NCBI GenBank assembly: GCA_903915625.1
Contig: CAIWTN010000110.1
Location: 1-33,690 of the forward strand
Direction: 5' to 3'
DNA: 33,690 bases
Origin: an uncultured Pseudomonadota bacterium
GTDB taxonomy: Bacteria > Bdellovibrionota_B > Oligoflexia > Oligoflexales > CAIYRB01
Every line of letters starts with the position of its first letter. Position 1 is the stretch's first letter. Below, one piece after another: positions 8,044 through 16,041 of the stretch. A program made the position numbers and the translations under genes. The notes under the pieces were generated by a model that was not told the origin of the DNA, ran no database searches, and worked only from the letters and a program-made list of their open reading frames with translations.

Positions 8044-9042
8044 GTGACGAATCAAGAACGCAACGAAGCGGGCGGTGGTGAGCCAGGGATCTGGCGCCGG
8101 GCTCAGCGGCATTATTGGCTGGTGATTTTCGCCATCCTTCTGCTTTCATTGCTAATTCACGTCCTTTCTGTGGTGGAGTTGGGGCAGCATCAAGCACATA
8201 AGTCGCACCTACCGGTAGCGAAGCAGGCACCGGTGAAATTTCACATCACGCAGCAGCCAAAGCGGCCTGCAGCTAAGAAGACTCCGTTGGAGAAGCCGAC
8301 GGAGCCAGATTCGATGCCAAAAATCTTGGAAGCGCCTCAAACCAAGACCGAGCGGCCCGAGCACGCCGAATATGCTGGTACCGTTAACCATAAGACGACC
8401 AAGGAAACACGCCTCAGCAAAAAGCTCAAGCGCGAGAAGGCGGCCGATGCCGGCCAGAAGGGCAAGCCGGACGTGGCAGAGGCCCGTCAGGCCGGGCCTG
8501 AATCGCCGGCACGTCCTGAGGCCAAGCCGCAACCGCTACAAAAGCTCAAGCAAAGCGAGAGTCAATTTAAGAGCCGGGCGGGTAATTTGGCAGTCGATGC
8601 CTTCCAGCCAAAACCGCGCAATATCTACGAGGCCTTGCTGCCGACGGGGGCAGCCGATTTGCCTGGGCAGCTGACTGCTGGCTACCAAGATTTTGTCGAC
8701 GAAAAGGTGACAGAAGGTGACCGCATCGACATCAATACCTCGGAATACCGCTACATCGGTTACTTTACCAGCATGCGTAAAGCGATTGAGCTGGTGTGGA
8801 ACTATCCCCTCGATGCTGCGCGCAAAGGCGAGCAGGGCGAGGTTGGATTGGAGTTCATCATCGGTAAAGATGGTCACGTGACACAGGTGCGCGTGCTCAG
8901 GTCTTCGGGCTACTTGATCCTCGACCAGGCGATCATGGAGGCTATTAAACTGGCTTCGCCCTTTTCCCCGTTACCTGATGGCTTTGGTAAGACCCGACTG
9001 GTGGTGACGGGCTCGTTCCGCTACATTCTGAATGGTCTTTAG
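8044..9042 (+). CDS. TonB-family energy transducer
   Basis: 332 residues, GTG start at 8044 with AAGGA eight bases upstream. Order: cytoplasmic tail (1-24), single membrane segment (about 25-43) carrying the SxxxH motif (Ser35, His39) by which TonB proteins couple to ExbB/ExbD, a long Lys/Pro/Ala-rich periplasmic linker (about 50-190), and a TonB C-terminal domain (about 240-332) with GEVGLEFIIGKDGHVTQVRV, LRSSGYLILDQAIMEAIKLA and a final FRYIL strand. It should transmit proton-motive force to TonB-dependent outer-membrane receptors. The linker is charged (many KP/EKP/PE units), as expected for a periplasm-spanning segment. ExbB, ExbD and receptors are not in the window, so the transported substrate is unknown. 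Confidence 0.87.
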   Translation: MTNQERNEAGGGEPGIWRRAQRHYWLVIFAILLLSLLIHVLSVVELGQHQAHKSHLPVAKQAPVKFHITQQPKRPAAKKTPLEKPTEPDSMPKILEAPQTKTERPEHAEYAGTVNHKTTKETRLSKKLKREKAADAGQKGKPDVAEARQAGPESPARPEAKPQPLQKLKQSESQFKSRAGNLAVDAFQPKPRNIYEALLPTGAADLPGQLTAGYQDFVDEKVTEGDRIDINTSEYRYIGYFTSMRKAIELVWNYPLDAARKGEQGEVGLEFIIGKDGHVTQVRVLRSSGYLILDQAIMEAIKLASPFSPLPDGFGKTRLVVTGSFRYILNGL

Positions 9043-9100
9043 GTCTCGGATTCAAATTATCAACATACTGATTTAGTTTGATTTTGTTATAAATTGGCAG

Positions 9101-9136
9101 AAAAAATCTGTACATTTTTTGCACAGCGGTTATAGT
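9101..9136 (+). promoter_or_regulatory. AT-rich dyad and possible -10 box before the transglycosylase
   Basis: AAAAAAT (9101-9107) and ATTTTTT (9114-9120) are complementary around CTGTAC. Eleven bases on, TATAGT (9131-9136) resembles a -10 box, with TGTACA (9109-9114, four of six to TTGACA) sixteen bases before it. The transglycosylase start is at 9223. This is a weak, pattern-only assignment; the dyad could also act at the end of the tonB message. Confidence 0.25.
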
Positions 9137-9222
9137 CCGGGCCTTGTCGGTTTGGTCCCTTACGCGGTACGCTAGACCTTTAAGCCTTAAATTCTTCCCA
9201 TACATGAAGGACTCGCCATCTC

Positions 9223-10713
9223 TTGACCCGCTGGCACTCCATCTTTATTTCCATGTCGCTCTTGACCACTTTGAGCTGCGCCTCATTTGAATCTGAGGCA
9301 CCTGAGCGTGATCACGACAGCGAGCCAGTGACAGCAGGCACAAGCGCCGGCGATGGTAAGCATTTTACCCTGAAAGACGTTGCTGACGTCGAGTCCGATG
9401 ACATTGGGGATCGCGAAGTCGCCGACGTAGACGATAGCGATCGTGAGGCTAGTGAGGATGAAGACGACGATGACGAGAGCCTGGCAGACGTCGTCGAGGA
9501 TTTCGAAGAGGGCTTTTGTGCCGACGACATCTACGCCCAGTATCTGATGGAGCGCTACCGTGCCGAGCACGCGGGGCACAAGCTATCAGAGGGCAAGACC
9601 GAAAAGCGCAGTAGCCGCTCTCGCCGAAATCGCCGGGAAGATGCCCGCTATTTTAAAAATCACTCCAGCTTCGCGGCACTTGCCTATGCCCATTCCGTAA
9701 TGGCTGGCCCGACCTCACCTTACTTAGGTGCCATCCCCATCGTCATCAACGACAAGGTGGATTTTTGGGTTCATTACTTCAAGACATCTGGTCGCGGCAT
9801 GTTTATGCGTTGGTTAGTCCGCGGCGAGACGATTAAGCCCCAAGTGCAGCCGATATTGCAGGATAGCGGCGTGCCAATGGAGTTCTTTTACTTGGCTATG
9901 ATTGAGTCTGGACTGAGCAACCACGCTAATAGTCGGGCCCGCGCCATCGGAACGTGGCAATTTATGCGCGGTACAGCCAAGCTCTACGGTCTCAAGATCA
10001 ATCACTGGGTAGACGAACGCCGCGATCCGATCAAGTCGACGCTCGCGGCAGCCCGGTACCTTAAGGAACTCTATCTCGAGCTCGGTGACTGGCACCTAGC
10101 TATGGCTGCCTATAATGCCGGTCCCGGACGCGTCCGTCGTGCCATAAAAACCAATGGTAACGCGGATTTCTGGAAGCTTTGCGAAGACCGCGTCCTGGCC
10201 AAAGAAACGAAAGAATACGTACCTAAAGTGCTGGCAGCGATTTTGTTAGCTGCCGATCCAGAGGCTCACGGCTTTAGGGTCCATTCCACCGAGGTAGCTG
10301 ATGCTGCCGATACGACCGTTCTCATCAAGCGTCCTGTTCGCCTAGACGAAATAGCGAATCGCTTGGGCTTATCGCTTAGGACCTTGAAAAACTGGAATCC
10401 AGAGCTCCTCCGCAATATGACACCGCCAACGCGGGGCGGTTATCCACTGCGTCTAAGCGCTGCTTATGCCAGTCGCTTCCCGCAGCTTGAGCCTCGCCTA
10501 ACTACTGCGGATATTAAAAGTGTAGGTATGCACACGGTCCGTAGTGGTGACACATTTGGCCGAATTGCCCGTCAATATGGTATTCCGGTTAGGCAATTAA
10601 TGGAGCTGAACCCAGACGTTGCCGCTAAAAAGTTGAAGCCTGGTGTCAGTATCCTCGTGCCAGCCATCGACACTGTCTCGACAGTCAATGCCGGTAATCC
10701 AGATCTACTCTGA
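9223..10713 (+). CDS. Lytic murein transglycosylase (MltD-like, SLT + LysM)
   Basis: 496 residues from a TTG at 9223 (AAGGA about eleven bases upstream); an ATG at 9253 is an alternative without a clear ribosome binding site. The signal sequence ends SLLTTLSC, an atypical lipobox. A strongly acidic stretch (about 52-97, including SEDEDDDDES) is followed by a basic one (about 126-139, KTEKRSSRSRRNRR). The SLT domain (about 213-330) shows YLAMIESGLSN with catalytic Glu228, RAIGTWQFM and MAAYNAGPGRVRRAI. A degenerate LysM (KRPVRLDEIANRLGLSLRTL) and a good C-terminal LysM (HTVRSGDTFGRIARQYGIPV) follow. It should cleave the MurNAc-GlcNAc bond of peptidoglycan with anhydro-MurNAc formation, in the periplasm. 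The acidic insert is unusual for MltD. Confidence 0.88.
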   Translation: MTRWHSIFISMSLLTTLSCASFESEAPERDHDSEPVTAGTSAGDGKHFTLKDVADVESDDIGDREVADVDDSDREASEDEDDDDESLADVVEDFEEGFCADDIYAQYLMERYRAEHAGHKLSEGKTEKRSSRSRRNRREDARYFKNHSSFAALAYAHSVMAGPTSPYLGAIPIVINDKVDFWVHYFKTSGRGMFMRWLVRGETIKPQVQPILQDSGVPMEFFYLAMIESGLSNHANSRARAIGTWQFMRGTAKLYGLKINHWVDERRDPIKSTLAAARYLKELYLELGDWHLAMAAYNAGPGRVRRAIKTNGNADFWKLCEDRVLAKETKEYVPKVLAAILLAADPEAHGFRVHSTEVADAADTTVLIKRPVRLDEIANRLGLSLRTLKNWNPELLRNMTPPTRGGYPLRLSAAYASRFPQLEPRLTTADIKSVGMHTVRSGDTFGRIARQYGIPVRQLMELNPDVAAKKLKPGVSILVPAIDTVSTVNAGNPDLL

Positions 10714-10794
10714 ATCTGCTCTTTAACTGCTCTGAGTCTTCGGGCTTTTAAGCAAGAAATTCAGCCTCGCGGAGCCCAGTAGCAGAGGTATACA

Positions 10795-10815
10795 CTCCAA
10801 CATAATTTGTTGGAG
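10795..10815 (+). promoter_or_regulatory. Hairpin sequestering the Shine-Dalgarno of the LCM methyltransferase
   Basis: CTCCAACA (10795-10802) and TGTTGGAG (10808-10815) are perfect 8-bp complements around a TAATT loop. The right arm contains most of the GGAGG (10812-10816) that serves the ATG at 10825. If this leader is transcribed, the ribosome binding site is paired, so translation could depend on temperature, a ligand, a protein or a trans-acting RNA. Confidence 0.55.
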
Positions 10816-10824
10816 GGCACAGGC

Positions 10825-11745
10825 ATGAACAAAGAGATTGATGACCGTAAGACTCGCAATCACGTCCAGTCACTCCCGGAACATAGCAAAATCAGCTTTA
10901 CGGCGAAGTTAGTAGCGCATGGCCGTGCAAGGACCGATATACCCTTCGCCGGCGACGTGGCTGACGCTGTTGGAGCCAAGGCAGTGTATGACGAAACTAT
11001 GGGCCCAGCAGGCGGGTCTATGGGGTCGCTAGACTGGTTTGATGCCATGCTTGAGGCTCGCTACAAGAGCCTAACCGCCGCGATCAAGCGGAGCGGTTGC
11101 AAGCAGGTTCTTGAGTTCGCCAGCGGCGTCTCGCTGCGTGGCTTAGCGTTGACCAGGTCGCATGGTCTAGTTTTTGTCGAGACTGATTTGCCGGCAATTT
11201 CTGCTGAGAAAGTGGCTATCGTAGAAAAACTTCGGCACAAATACGCTATTCCAGTGGCGCCTAATTTGCACTTTCACGAAGCCAATATTTTGGACTGGGA
11301 GCAAATTGAAAAGGCGCTCGTGCATTTCACACCCGGTGAGCCAGTGATCATCATCCACGAAGGGCTCTTCCCTTATTTGACGCGTGCGGAGAAGGCGATC
11401 GCCGCGAAGAACATACACCGTATCCTTGGTATTTTTGGTGGTGTTTGGGTGACGCCCGATTTCCATTCGAAAGACGATCCGATTACTGAACTCTGGAGCA
11501 AAGATGCGATGGGTGTTGCAGCTAAAGAGATTGGCTCTAAAACCGGTCGTGATTTTGAAGACAATAGCTTTGCATCTGAAAGTGACATGACTGCCTTTCT
11601 TTCTGAGTCAGGATTCAAGCTTAAAATTCGTGTGCAACTTGATGGTAGCTTTGAGTTAAGCAGTCTCAAGCAGCACACTATTGAGCCGGCAATTCTCGCA
11701 TTATTGCAGCAGCACTTGCGTTTATTTGAGATGACTTTGGCTTGA
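10825..11745 (+). CDS. LCM-family class I SAM-dependent methyltransferase
   Basis: 306 residues from the ATG at 10825, chosen because GGAGG lies eight bases upstream; TTG codons at 10807 and 10810 are inside the leader hairpin. The SAM-binding motif I is QVLEFASGVSLRGLALT (about 94-110), followed by an acidic strand end (VFVETDLPA) and VIIIHEGLFPYLT, typical of the leucine carboxyl methyltransferase-like family. Members include protein and polyketide-like O-methyltransferases, so the substrate cannot be named. It is followed 92 bases later by a class V aminotransferase in the same direction, but a separate leader makes co-transcription uncertain. Confidence 0.75.
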   Translation: MNKEIDDRKTRNHVQSLPEHSKISFTAKLVAHGRARTDIPFAGDVADAVGAKAVYDETMGPAGGSMGSLDWFDAMLEARYKSLTAAIKRSGCKQVLEFASGVSLRGLALTRSHGLVFVETDLPAISAEKVAIVEKLRHKYAIPVAPNLHFHEANILDWEQIEKALVHFTPGEPVIIIHEGLFPYLTRAEKAIAAKNIHRILGIFGGVWVTPDFHSKDDPITELWSKDAMGVAAKEIGSKTGRDFEDNSFASESDMTAFLSESGFKLKIRVQLDGSFELSSLKQHTIEPAILALLQQHLRLFEMTLA

Positions 11746-11797
11746 GTGCTGATGACCACGCTGGCAACGTGGTAGCATGGTGGGGCGTAGTTATTGG

Positions 11798-11824
11798 GTT
11801 GACGATAAACCGTTGACGATAAAC
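11798..11824 (+). repeat. Tandem 13-bp repeat before the class V aminotransferase
   Basis: GTTGACGATAAAC occurs at 11798-11810 and again at 11812-11824, separated by one C (a 14-base period). The second copy ends 13 bases before the ATG at 11838 and directly abuts the AAGGG ribosome binding site. It may be a recent tandem duplication or a paired protein-binding site. Confidence 0.6.
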
Positions 11825-11837
11825 AAGGGTGAAGCAA

Positions 11838-12989
11838 ATGTTTGAACGCGCTTTATTTACTCCCAATCGCCTTTTTTGCCCGGGCCCAACGCCAGTGCCA
11901 AAAGAAGTGATCCAAGCTTCGACAGAAACCTCGATCTATCATCGCAGTGACGAGTTTTATAAAGTGTTTCGTCGCTGCACCGATCGACTGGCGCCGATCT
12001 TCGGCACACGCACATCTCCGGTGATCCTTACGGCCTCCGGTAGCGGCGCGATGGAGGCGGTCCTCGTCAGTCTCACAGATGTCGATGACGAAGTTGTCGT
12101 CGTCAATGGCGGGAAATTTGGTGAACGCTGGGAAAAGCTGGCCAAGACCTATCAGTGCCGTACGGAAGTGGTCAGCGTACCATGGGGGCAAGCACCGACC
12201 AGTGACATGATTTTGGCAGCAGTTCGGCGCCAAAAGAATACGCGCGCCATTTTTATCCAGGCCAATGAAACGTCGACTGGTGCCTATTACAACATCGAAA
12301 AACTTGCGGGTGAAATTAGGCAACACTACAAGGGGCTACTGTGCGTCGATGCGATTTCCTCTTTAATTGCACATCCCATGCAGATGGATGCATGGCAAAT
12401 TGATGCGGTAGTCTCTGGTAGCCAAAAAGGCTTTGGCTTGCCGCCCGGACTCGCCTTTGCGGCACTGTCGGACCGAGCCTGGGGTCAGCTGTCGAATCGG
12501 CCCAGATTTTATTTTGATCTAGAAAAGGAACGCAAAGGGCAAGCTGACGGACGTTCCGCATGGACGCCTGCGGCCAGTCTGATTTTTGCACTCGACGCGG
12601 CCCTGCATATTTTGCACGAGGCTGGGATCGATAAGGTCCTTAAGCATCATGCAGATTTAGCGAAGGCAGCGCGCGCGGCCACAACGGCCATGGGTCTTGA
12701 ACTTTTTGCCGTTACGGCGCCGTCCAATACCCTGACAGCGATCACCGTGCCGTCCGGAGTCGATGGTCAGCGCTTGTTGAAGAGGTTACGGCACCGATTC
12801 GGCATGTTCTTTGCCGGCGGCCAAGACGAGTTAAAAGGCAAAATAGTGCGGTTTTCGCACCTTGGCTTTGTCAGTCGCTTTGACTTGCTCGATGGCATTG
12901 CGGCGCTTGAGTTTGCCCTCAAGGAAGAAGGCTTTCACCTTGACGTCGGTAACGGGGTGAAAGCGGCCATGCAGAGCTTGGTGTCCTAG
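11838..12989 (+). CDS. Class V PLP aminotransferase (alanine-glyoxylate / serine-pyruvate type)
   Basis: 383 residues from the ATG at 11838 (AAGGG eight bases upstream). The N-terminus FCPGPTPVPKEV is the typical opening of this group. ILTASGSGAMEAVL (63-76) forms the PLP phosphate site, VDAISSLIAHPM (170-181) supplies Asp171 to the pyridine nitrogen, and SGSQKGFGLPPG (193-204) carries the Schiff-base Lys197. Relatives transfer amino groups between alanine or serine and glyoxylate or pyruvate, and some act on phosphoserine-pathway or phosphonate substrates; the exact substrate is not readable here. Cytoplasmic homodimer by family knowledge. etfB starts 101 bases downstream. Confidence 0.85.
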   Translation: MFERALFTPNRLFCPGPTPVPKEVIQASTETSIYHRSDEFYKVFRRCTDRLAPIFGTRTSPVILTASGSGAMEAVLVSLTDVDDEVVVVNGGKFGERWEKLAKTYQCRTEVVSVPWGQAPTSDMILAAVRRQKNTRAIFIQANETSTGAYYNIEKLAGEIRQHYKGLLCVDAISSLIAHPMQMDAWQIDAVVSGSQKGFGLPPGLAFAALSDRAWGQLSNRPRFYFDLEKERKGQADGRSAWTPAASLIFALDAALHILHEAGIDKVLKHHADLAKAARAATTAMGLELFAVTAPSNTLTAITVPSGVDGQRLLKRLRHRFGMFFAGGQDELKGKIVRFSHLGFVSRFDLLDGIAALEFALKEEGFHLDVGNGVKAAMQSLVS

Positions 12990-13090
12990 GCGGCCGCAGT
13001 TAATTTGTGACAGAAAATGACATTTCCCGCAGTGACGAGTCGCTGGCGGTTTGGTAAGGTTTTGGTCGTACAAAGAGGGAGGTAGAGCTC

Positions 13091-13882
13091 TTGAAGATCC
13101 TCGTTTTATTGAAGCAGACTCCAGATACCGAGTCGAAGATCCAAATCAGTGCTGACGGCGCCAAAATTGAGACCGCGGCACTAAAGTACATCATCAATCC
13201 CTATGATGAATTCGCTATCGAAGAGGCCCTGAAAATCAAAGAGAAGGCTGGCAGTGGCGAGGTCGTGATCGGCAGTTTTGCTGGGGATTCCGCCAAGGAG
13301 CTGATCGTCAAGGGACTTGCTATGGGCGGTGATCGCGGCCTTTTGATCGGCAGCGATGGCCTTGAGGGCGTTGATTCTTTGACCGTGGCCAAGGTGCTAG
13401 CAGCGGCAGTTAAGGCCGAAAGCCCTGATCTGGTCTTAGTGGGAAAGCAGGCCATTGACGACGACAACATGCACGTCGGCATCATGGTGGCAGAGCTTCT
13501 CAAGTGGCCGCACGTGAACGTCGTCACTAAGCTGGCTCTGAATGGTAAAACCGCAACCGTCGAGCGTGAAGTCGAGGGTGGTCAGGTTGAAGTATACGAA
13601 GTCCAGCTACCAGCGGTGTTCGGGGCGCAAAAAGCGCTGAACACTCCGCGTTATGCCTCACTTCCAGGCATTATGAAGGCTAAGAAAAAGCCCTTGGACA
13701 GCAAGAAACCCGGTGATTTTGGCCTCGATGCTGCGGCGCTCAAGGCCGGCGTCAAGACAGTCACCCGTGGATTCCTACCGCCGCCAGAGAAGCCAGCGGG
13801 TAAGGTCTTCAAAGGTGAAGACGTCGCCGTCATGGTCGACAAAGTGGTGAAGCTGTTGCGTGAAGAAGCGAAAGTAATCTAA
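13091..13882 (+). CDS. etfB: Electron transfer flavoprotein, beta subunit
   Basis: 263 residues from a TTG at 13091 with GGAGG upstream, giving the family N-terminus MKILVLLKQTPDTESKI. Typical EtfB features are the INPYDEFAIEEALKIKE block (about 36-52) and the AMP-site loop VGKQAIDDDNMHVGIMVAELL (about 117-137), then the LPAVFGAQKALNTPRYASLPGIMKAKKKP segment. With EtfA it forms a soluble heterodimer that takes electrons from acyl-CoA and related dehydrogenases and passes them to ETF-quinone oxidoreductase. It precedes etfA by 12 bases. No dehydrogenase or etfD is in the window. Confidence 0.95.
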   Translation: MKILVLLKQTPDTESKIQISADGAKIETAALKYIINPYDEFAIEEALKIKEKAGSGEVVIGSFAGDSAKELIVKGLAMGGDRGLLIGSDGLEGVDSLTVAKVLAAAVKAESPDLVLVGKQAIDDDNMHVGIMVAELLKWPHVNVVTKLALNGKTATVEREVEGGQVEVYEVQLPAVFGAQKALNTPRYASLPGIMKAKKKPLDSKKPGDFGLDAAALKAGVKTVTRGFLPPPEKPAGKVFKGEDVAVMVDKVVKLLREEAKVI

Positions 13883-13894
13883 GGGAGTCGGCGC

Positions 13895-14869
13895 ATGAAA
13901 GTTTTAGTTTTCATCGAGCAACGTGCAGGTAAAAGCAAATCGTCCGCGCTGGAAGCTCTCACCGTTGGTGCTCGCCTGGCGGGCGGTCCCGCGGATCTTG
14001 CCGCGGTCGTGATTGGTAAAGGTGTCGAAGGTATCGCGGCGCAGCTCAAGGGCTACGGCGCTGATACTGTATATGTGGTCGATCACGCAGCTTTTGAACA
14101 TTACAATCCAGTTAGCTACGCTGATGCCATTGAGGCCGCTGTAAAAGCTCACGGTGCAAAAGTTGTAGTTGGTCTAGCTGCACCGATGACGCGGGATGTG
14201 TTTCCGCGTTTGGCAGCTCGCTTGGACGGCGGCATTCTTACCGACGTCACGGCGATTGAAGCAGCCGGCGCGAATCTGCAGGGCGTGAAGCCCATGTATG
14301 CGGGTAAGGTCCTGGCAAAAGTCGAAACACAAAATGCGCCTGTGACCTTTGTGTCTGTAAGGCCAAATACCTTCAAAGCTGAGAATAAAGGCACTGGCAA
14401 CGCAGCTGTCAGCAAGCTTGAAGTAGCGCCAGCTGCCGATAGCCGCATTAAGACTTTGGAAGTACGTAAGGGTGCCAATGAGCGTCCAGACTTGACGGAG
14501 GCACCTCTCATTGTCTCTGGCGGTCGCGCTATGGGCAGTGCCGATAACTTCAAGATCTTGGGCGAGCTTGCAGATGTGCTCCATGCCACGGTTGGTGCGT
14601 CGCGCGCGGCTGTGGACTCGGGCTATGCTAGCCACGATATGCAGGTGGGGCAGACCGGTAAGACGGTGAACCCAAATCTCTACATCGCTTGTGGTATCAG
14701 CGGGTCGATCCAGCACATGGCCGGTATGCGGACATCCAAGGTGATCGTTGCCGTCAACACCGATCCAGAGGCACCCATCTTTAAGGTGGCTACCTACGGT
14801 ATCGTCGCTGACTTGTTCCAAGCGGCTCCGATCTTCACGACGAAGTTCAAAGCGCTCTTAGAGAAATAA
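13895..14869 (+). CDS. etfA: Electron transfer flavoprotein, alpha subunit
   Basis: 324 residues, ATG at 13895 after GGGAG. The N-terminal half is the Rossmann-like ETF domain (MKVLVFIEQRAGKSKSSALE). The C-terminal FAD domain (about 200-324) shows the family signature VSGGRAMGSADNFKILGELA, then GASRAAVDSGYASHDMQVGQTGKTVNPNLY and CGISGSIQHMAGM, ending with INTD-like VNTDPEAPIFKVATYGIVAD. It binds the electron-carrying FAD of the ETF heterodimer. It is the last gene of its operon: only five bases separate it from the convergent DUF5924/DUF2914 gene, with no clear terminator between. Confidence 0.95.
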   Translation: MKVLVFIEQRAGKSKSSALEALTVGARLAGGPADLAAVVIGKGVEGIAAQLKGYGADTVYVVDHAAFEHYNPVSYADAIEAAVKAHGAKVVVGLAAPMTRDVFPRLAARLDGGILTDVTAIEAAGANLQGVKPMYAGKVLAKVETQNAPVTFVSVRPNTFKAENKGTGNAAVSKLEVAPAADSRIKTLEVRKGANERPDLTEAPLIVSGGRAMGSADNFKILGELADVLHATVGASRAAVDSGYASHDMQVGQTGKTVNPNLYIACGISGSIQHMAGMRTSKVIVAVNTDPEAPIFKVATYGIVADLFQAAPIFTTKFKALLEK

Positions 14870-14874
14870 AGAAT

Positions 14875-16041
14875 TCAGTGAAAGCTCACAGCGGCCTTAC
14901 CTAGGTAAAGGTCGTTGCCGAGGTAAACTCGGCATGTGAGCTCATGCAGCGTGTCTGCGTGGGGAATATTGCGCTTACAAGAGAATGTCCGGAAGCCTCG
15001 TTCGTTGGTTTGGACGGTTCCGTCTGCCGACGGCTTAGGCCCGCGGATAGCGGATAACGCGATGCGATCGACGGCTTTGCCGTCGATCACCCATTCGTGC
15101 GTCACCGCGGTAGATACGCCGCTAGGTGAGACTATAGGCGTGAAGCAGCAAATCGACTGATTAGCTGACAAAGCTGTCACTAACTTGGTCCTGTCCTCTT
15201 CTTTAGGCCAGACTTCGCTAAGTTGATAGTTTGCGATGTTAACGCCAATGACTGGGTCTTTGAGCCAAATTGAGAGCAGTGGTAGCCGTAAGCGGCTATG
15301 CAAGGGTATTTCTGCCAGAATAATGCTGAGAGCTATGAGCACGGGAATAAAGTGCTGTATGCGCCGTTGCTGCCACCGCAGAGTCAAGTCCCAGGGCAAC
15401 GCAGCAATTAAGGCCACGGTTGATAAATACAAATAGAAGTCGTCTAAGTGTTCTGGGAAATACACTGGGAATGCGTAAGAAATTGCGATCGCAGCACCAA
15501 AGCAGCGGATCACCGCCATGAACCATGGCAGCGAAGAGGCCTTGCTCCACCATGGATCAACTAAGCTAATTCCAGCGATGACTATCGTGACACCAAGGGT
15601 CGCCCAGCCACCAGCCAAAACCAGAAGAGGGATGCAGAACATCGTAATATATTGCACGGCATACTGCGTGCCGAAGCTGGCGATGCCGGCGACTAAACCC
15701 GGTTTCTGTACGAGAAATCGGCGGAGCCCACGCAGTTCATGGCGGCGGCGAGCCAACCTACTTTCGTACTCCAGCCAAATGCGAAAGGCGGCTGAAACAA
15801 TAACTAGTAAACCTAGGTAGGAAAGTAACGACCGCGAGTGCTCGTAGTCGCGCTTGAGCAAGATGCCGGAGATTAGCCCCCAAAGAAAGGACAGTGCAGT
15901 CAGGGCAAAGTTGAGCTTGCGGCTGTGATTAGCCCACAAGCTCTGAAGTCGTTCTATGACCGGATGTTTCAACGTCAGCGCCAAGGTTGCCGCCTGGCGC
16001 GACTTGCGCCGATGGTTATTGAATGTCCCCCACCACTTCAC
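14875..16041 (-). CDS. DUF5924/DUF2914 membrane protein
   Basis: 388 residues from a GTG at 16041, which lies 26 bases inside the 3' end of rimO in another frame. The start is uncertain because the ribosome binding site is weak; an in-frame TTG about 21 codons in is an alternative. A basic N-terminus is followed by about seven or eight hydrophobic segments between residues 43 and 255. A soluble domain (about 285-388) begins QLSEVWPKEEDRTKLVTAL and includes THEWVIDGKAVDRIALSAI and a terminal LYLGKAAVSFH strand, matching DUF2914. The membrane part fits DUF5924, which is usually fused to it. Function is unknown; a periplasm-facing beta domain on a polytopic inner-membrane protein is the likely architecture. 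Confidence 0.75.
   Translation of the reverse strand: MKWWGTFNNHRRKSRQAATLALTLKHPVIERLQSLWANHSRKLNFALTALSFLWGLISGILLKRDYEHSRSLLSYLGLLVIVSAAFRIWLEYESRLARRRHELRGLRRFLVQKPGLVAGIASFGTQYAVQYITMFCIPLLVLAGGWATLGVTIVIAGISLVDPWWSKASSLPWFMAVIRCFGAAIAISYAFPVYFPEHLDDFYLYLSTVALIAALPWDLTLRWQQRRIQHFIPVLIALSIILAEIPLHSRLRLPLLSIWLKDPVIGVNIANYQLSEVWPKEEDRTKLVTALSANQSICCFTPIVSPSGVSTAVTHEWVIDGKAVDRIALSAIRGPKPSADGTVQTNERGFRTFSCKRNIPHADTLHELTCRVYLGNDLYLGKAAVSFH

Noticed and set aside
14149-14821. Long minus-strand frames opposite etfA
   Set aside because: They are shadows of a strongly conserved coding gene on the plus strand.
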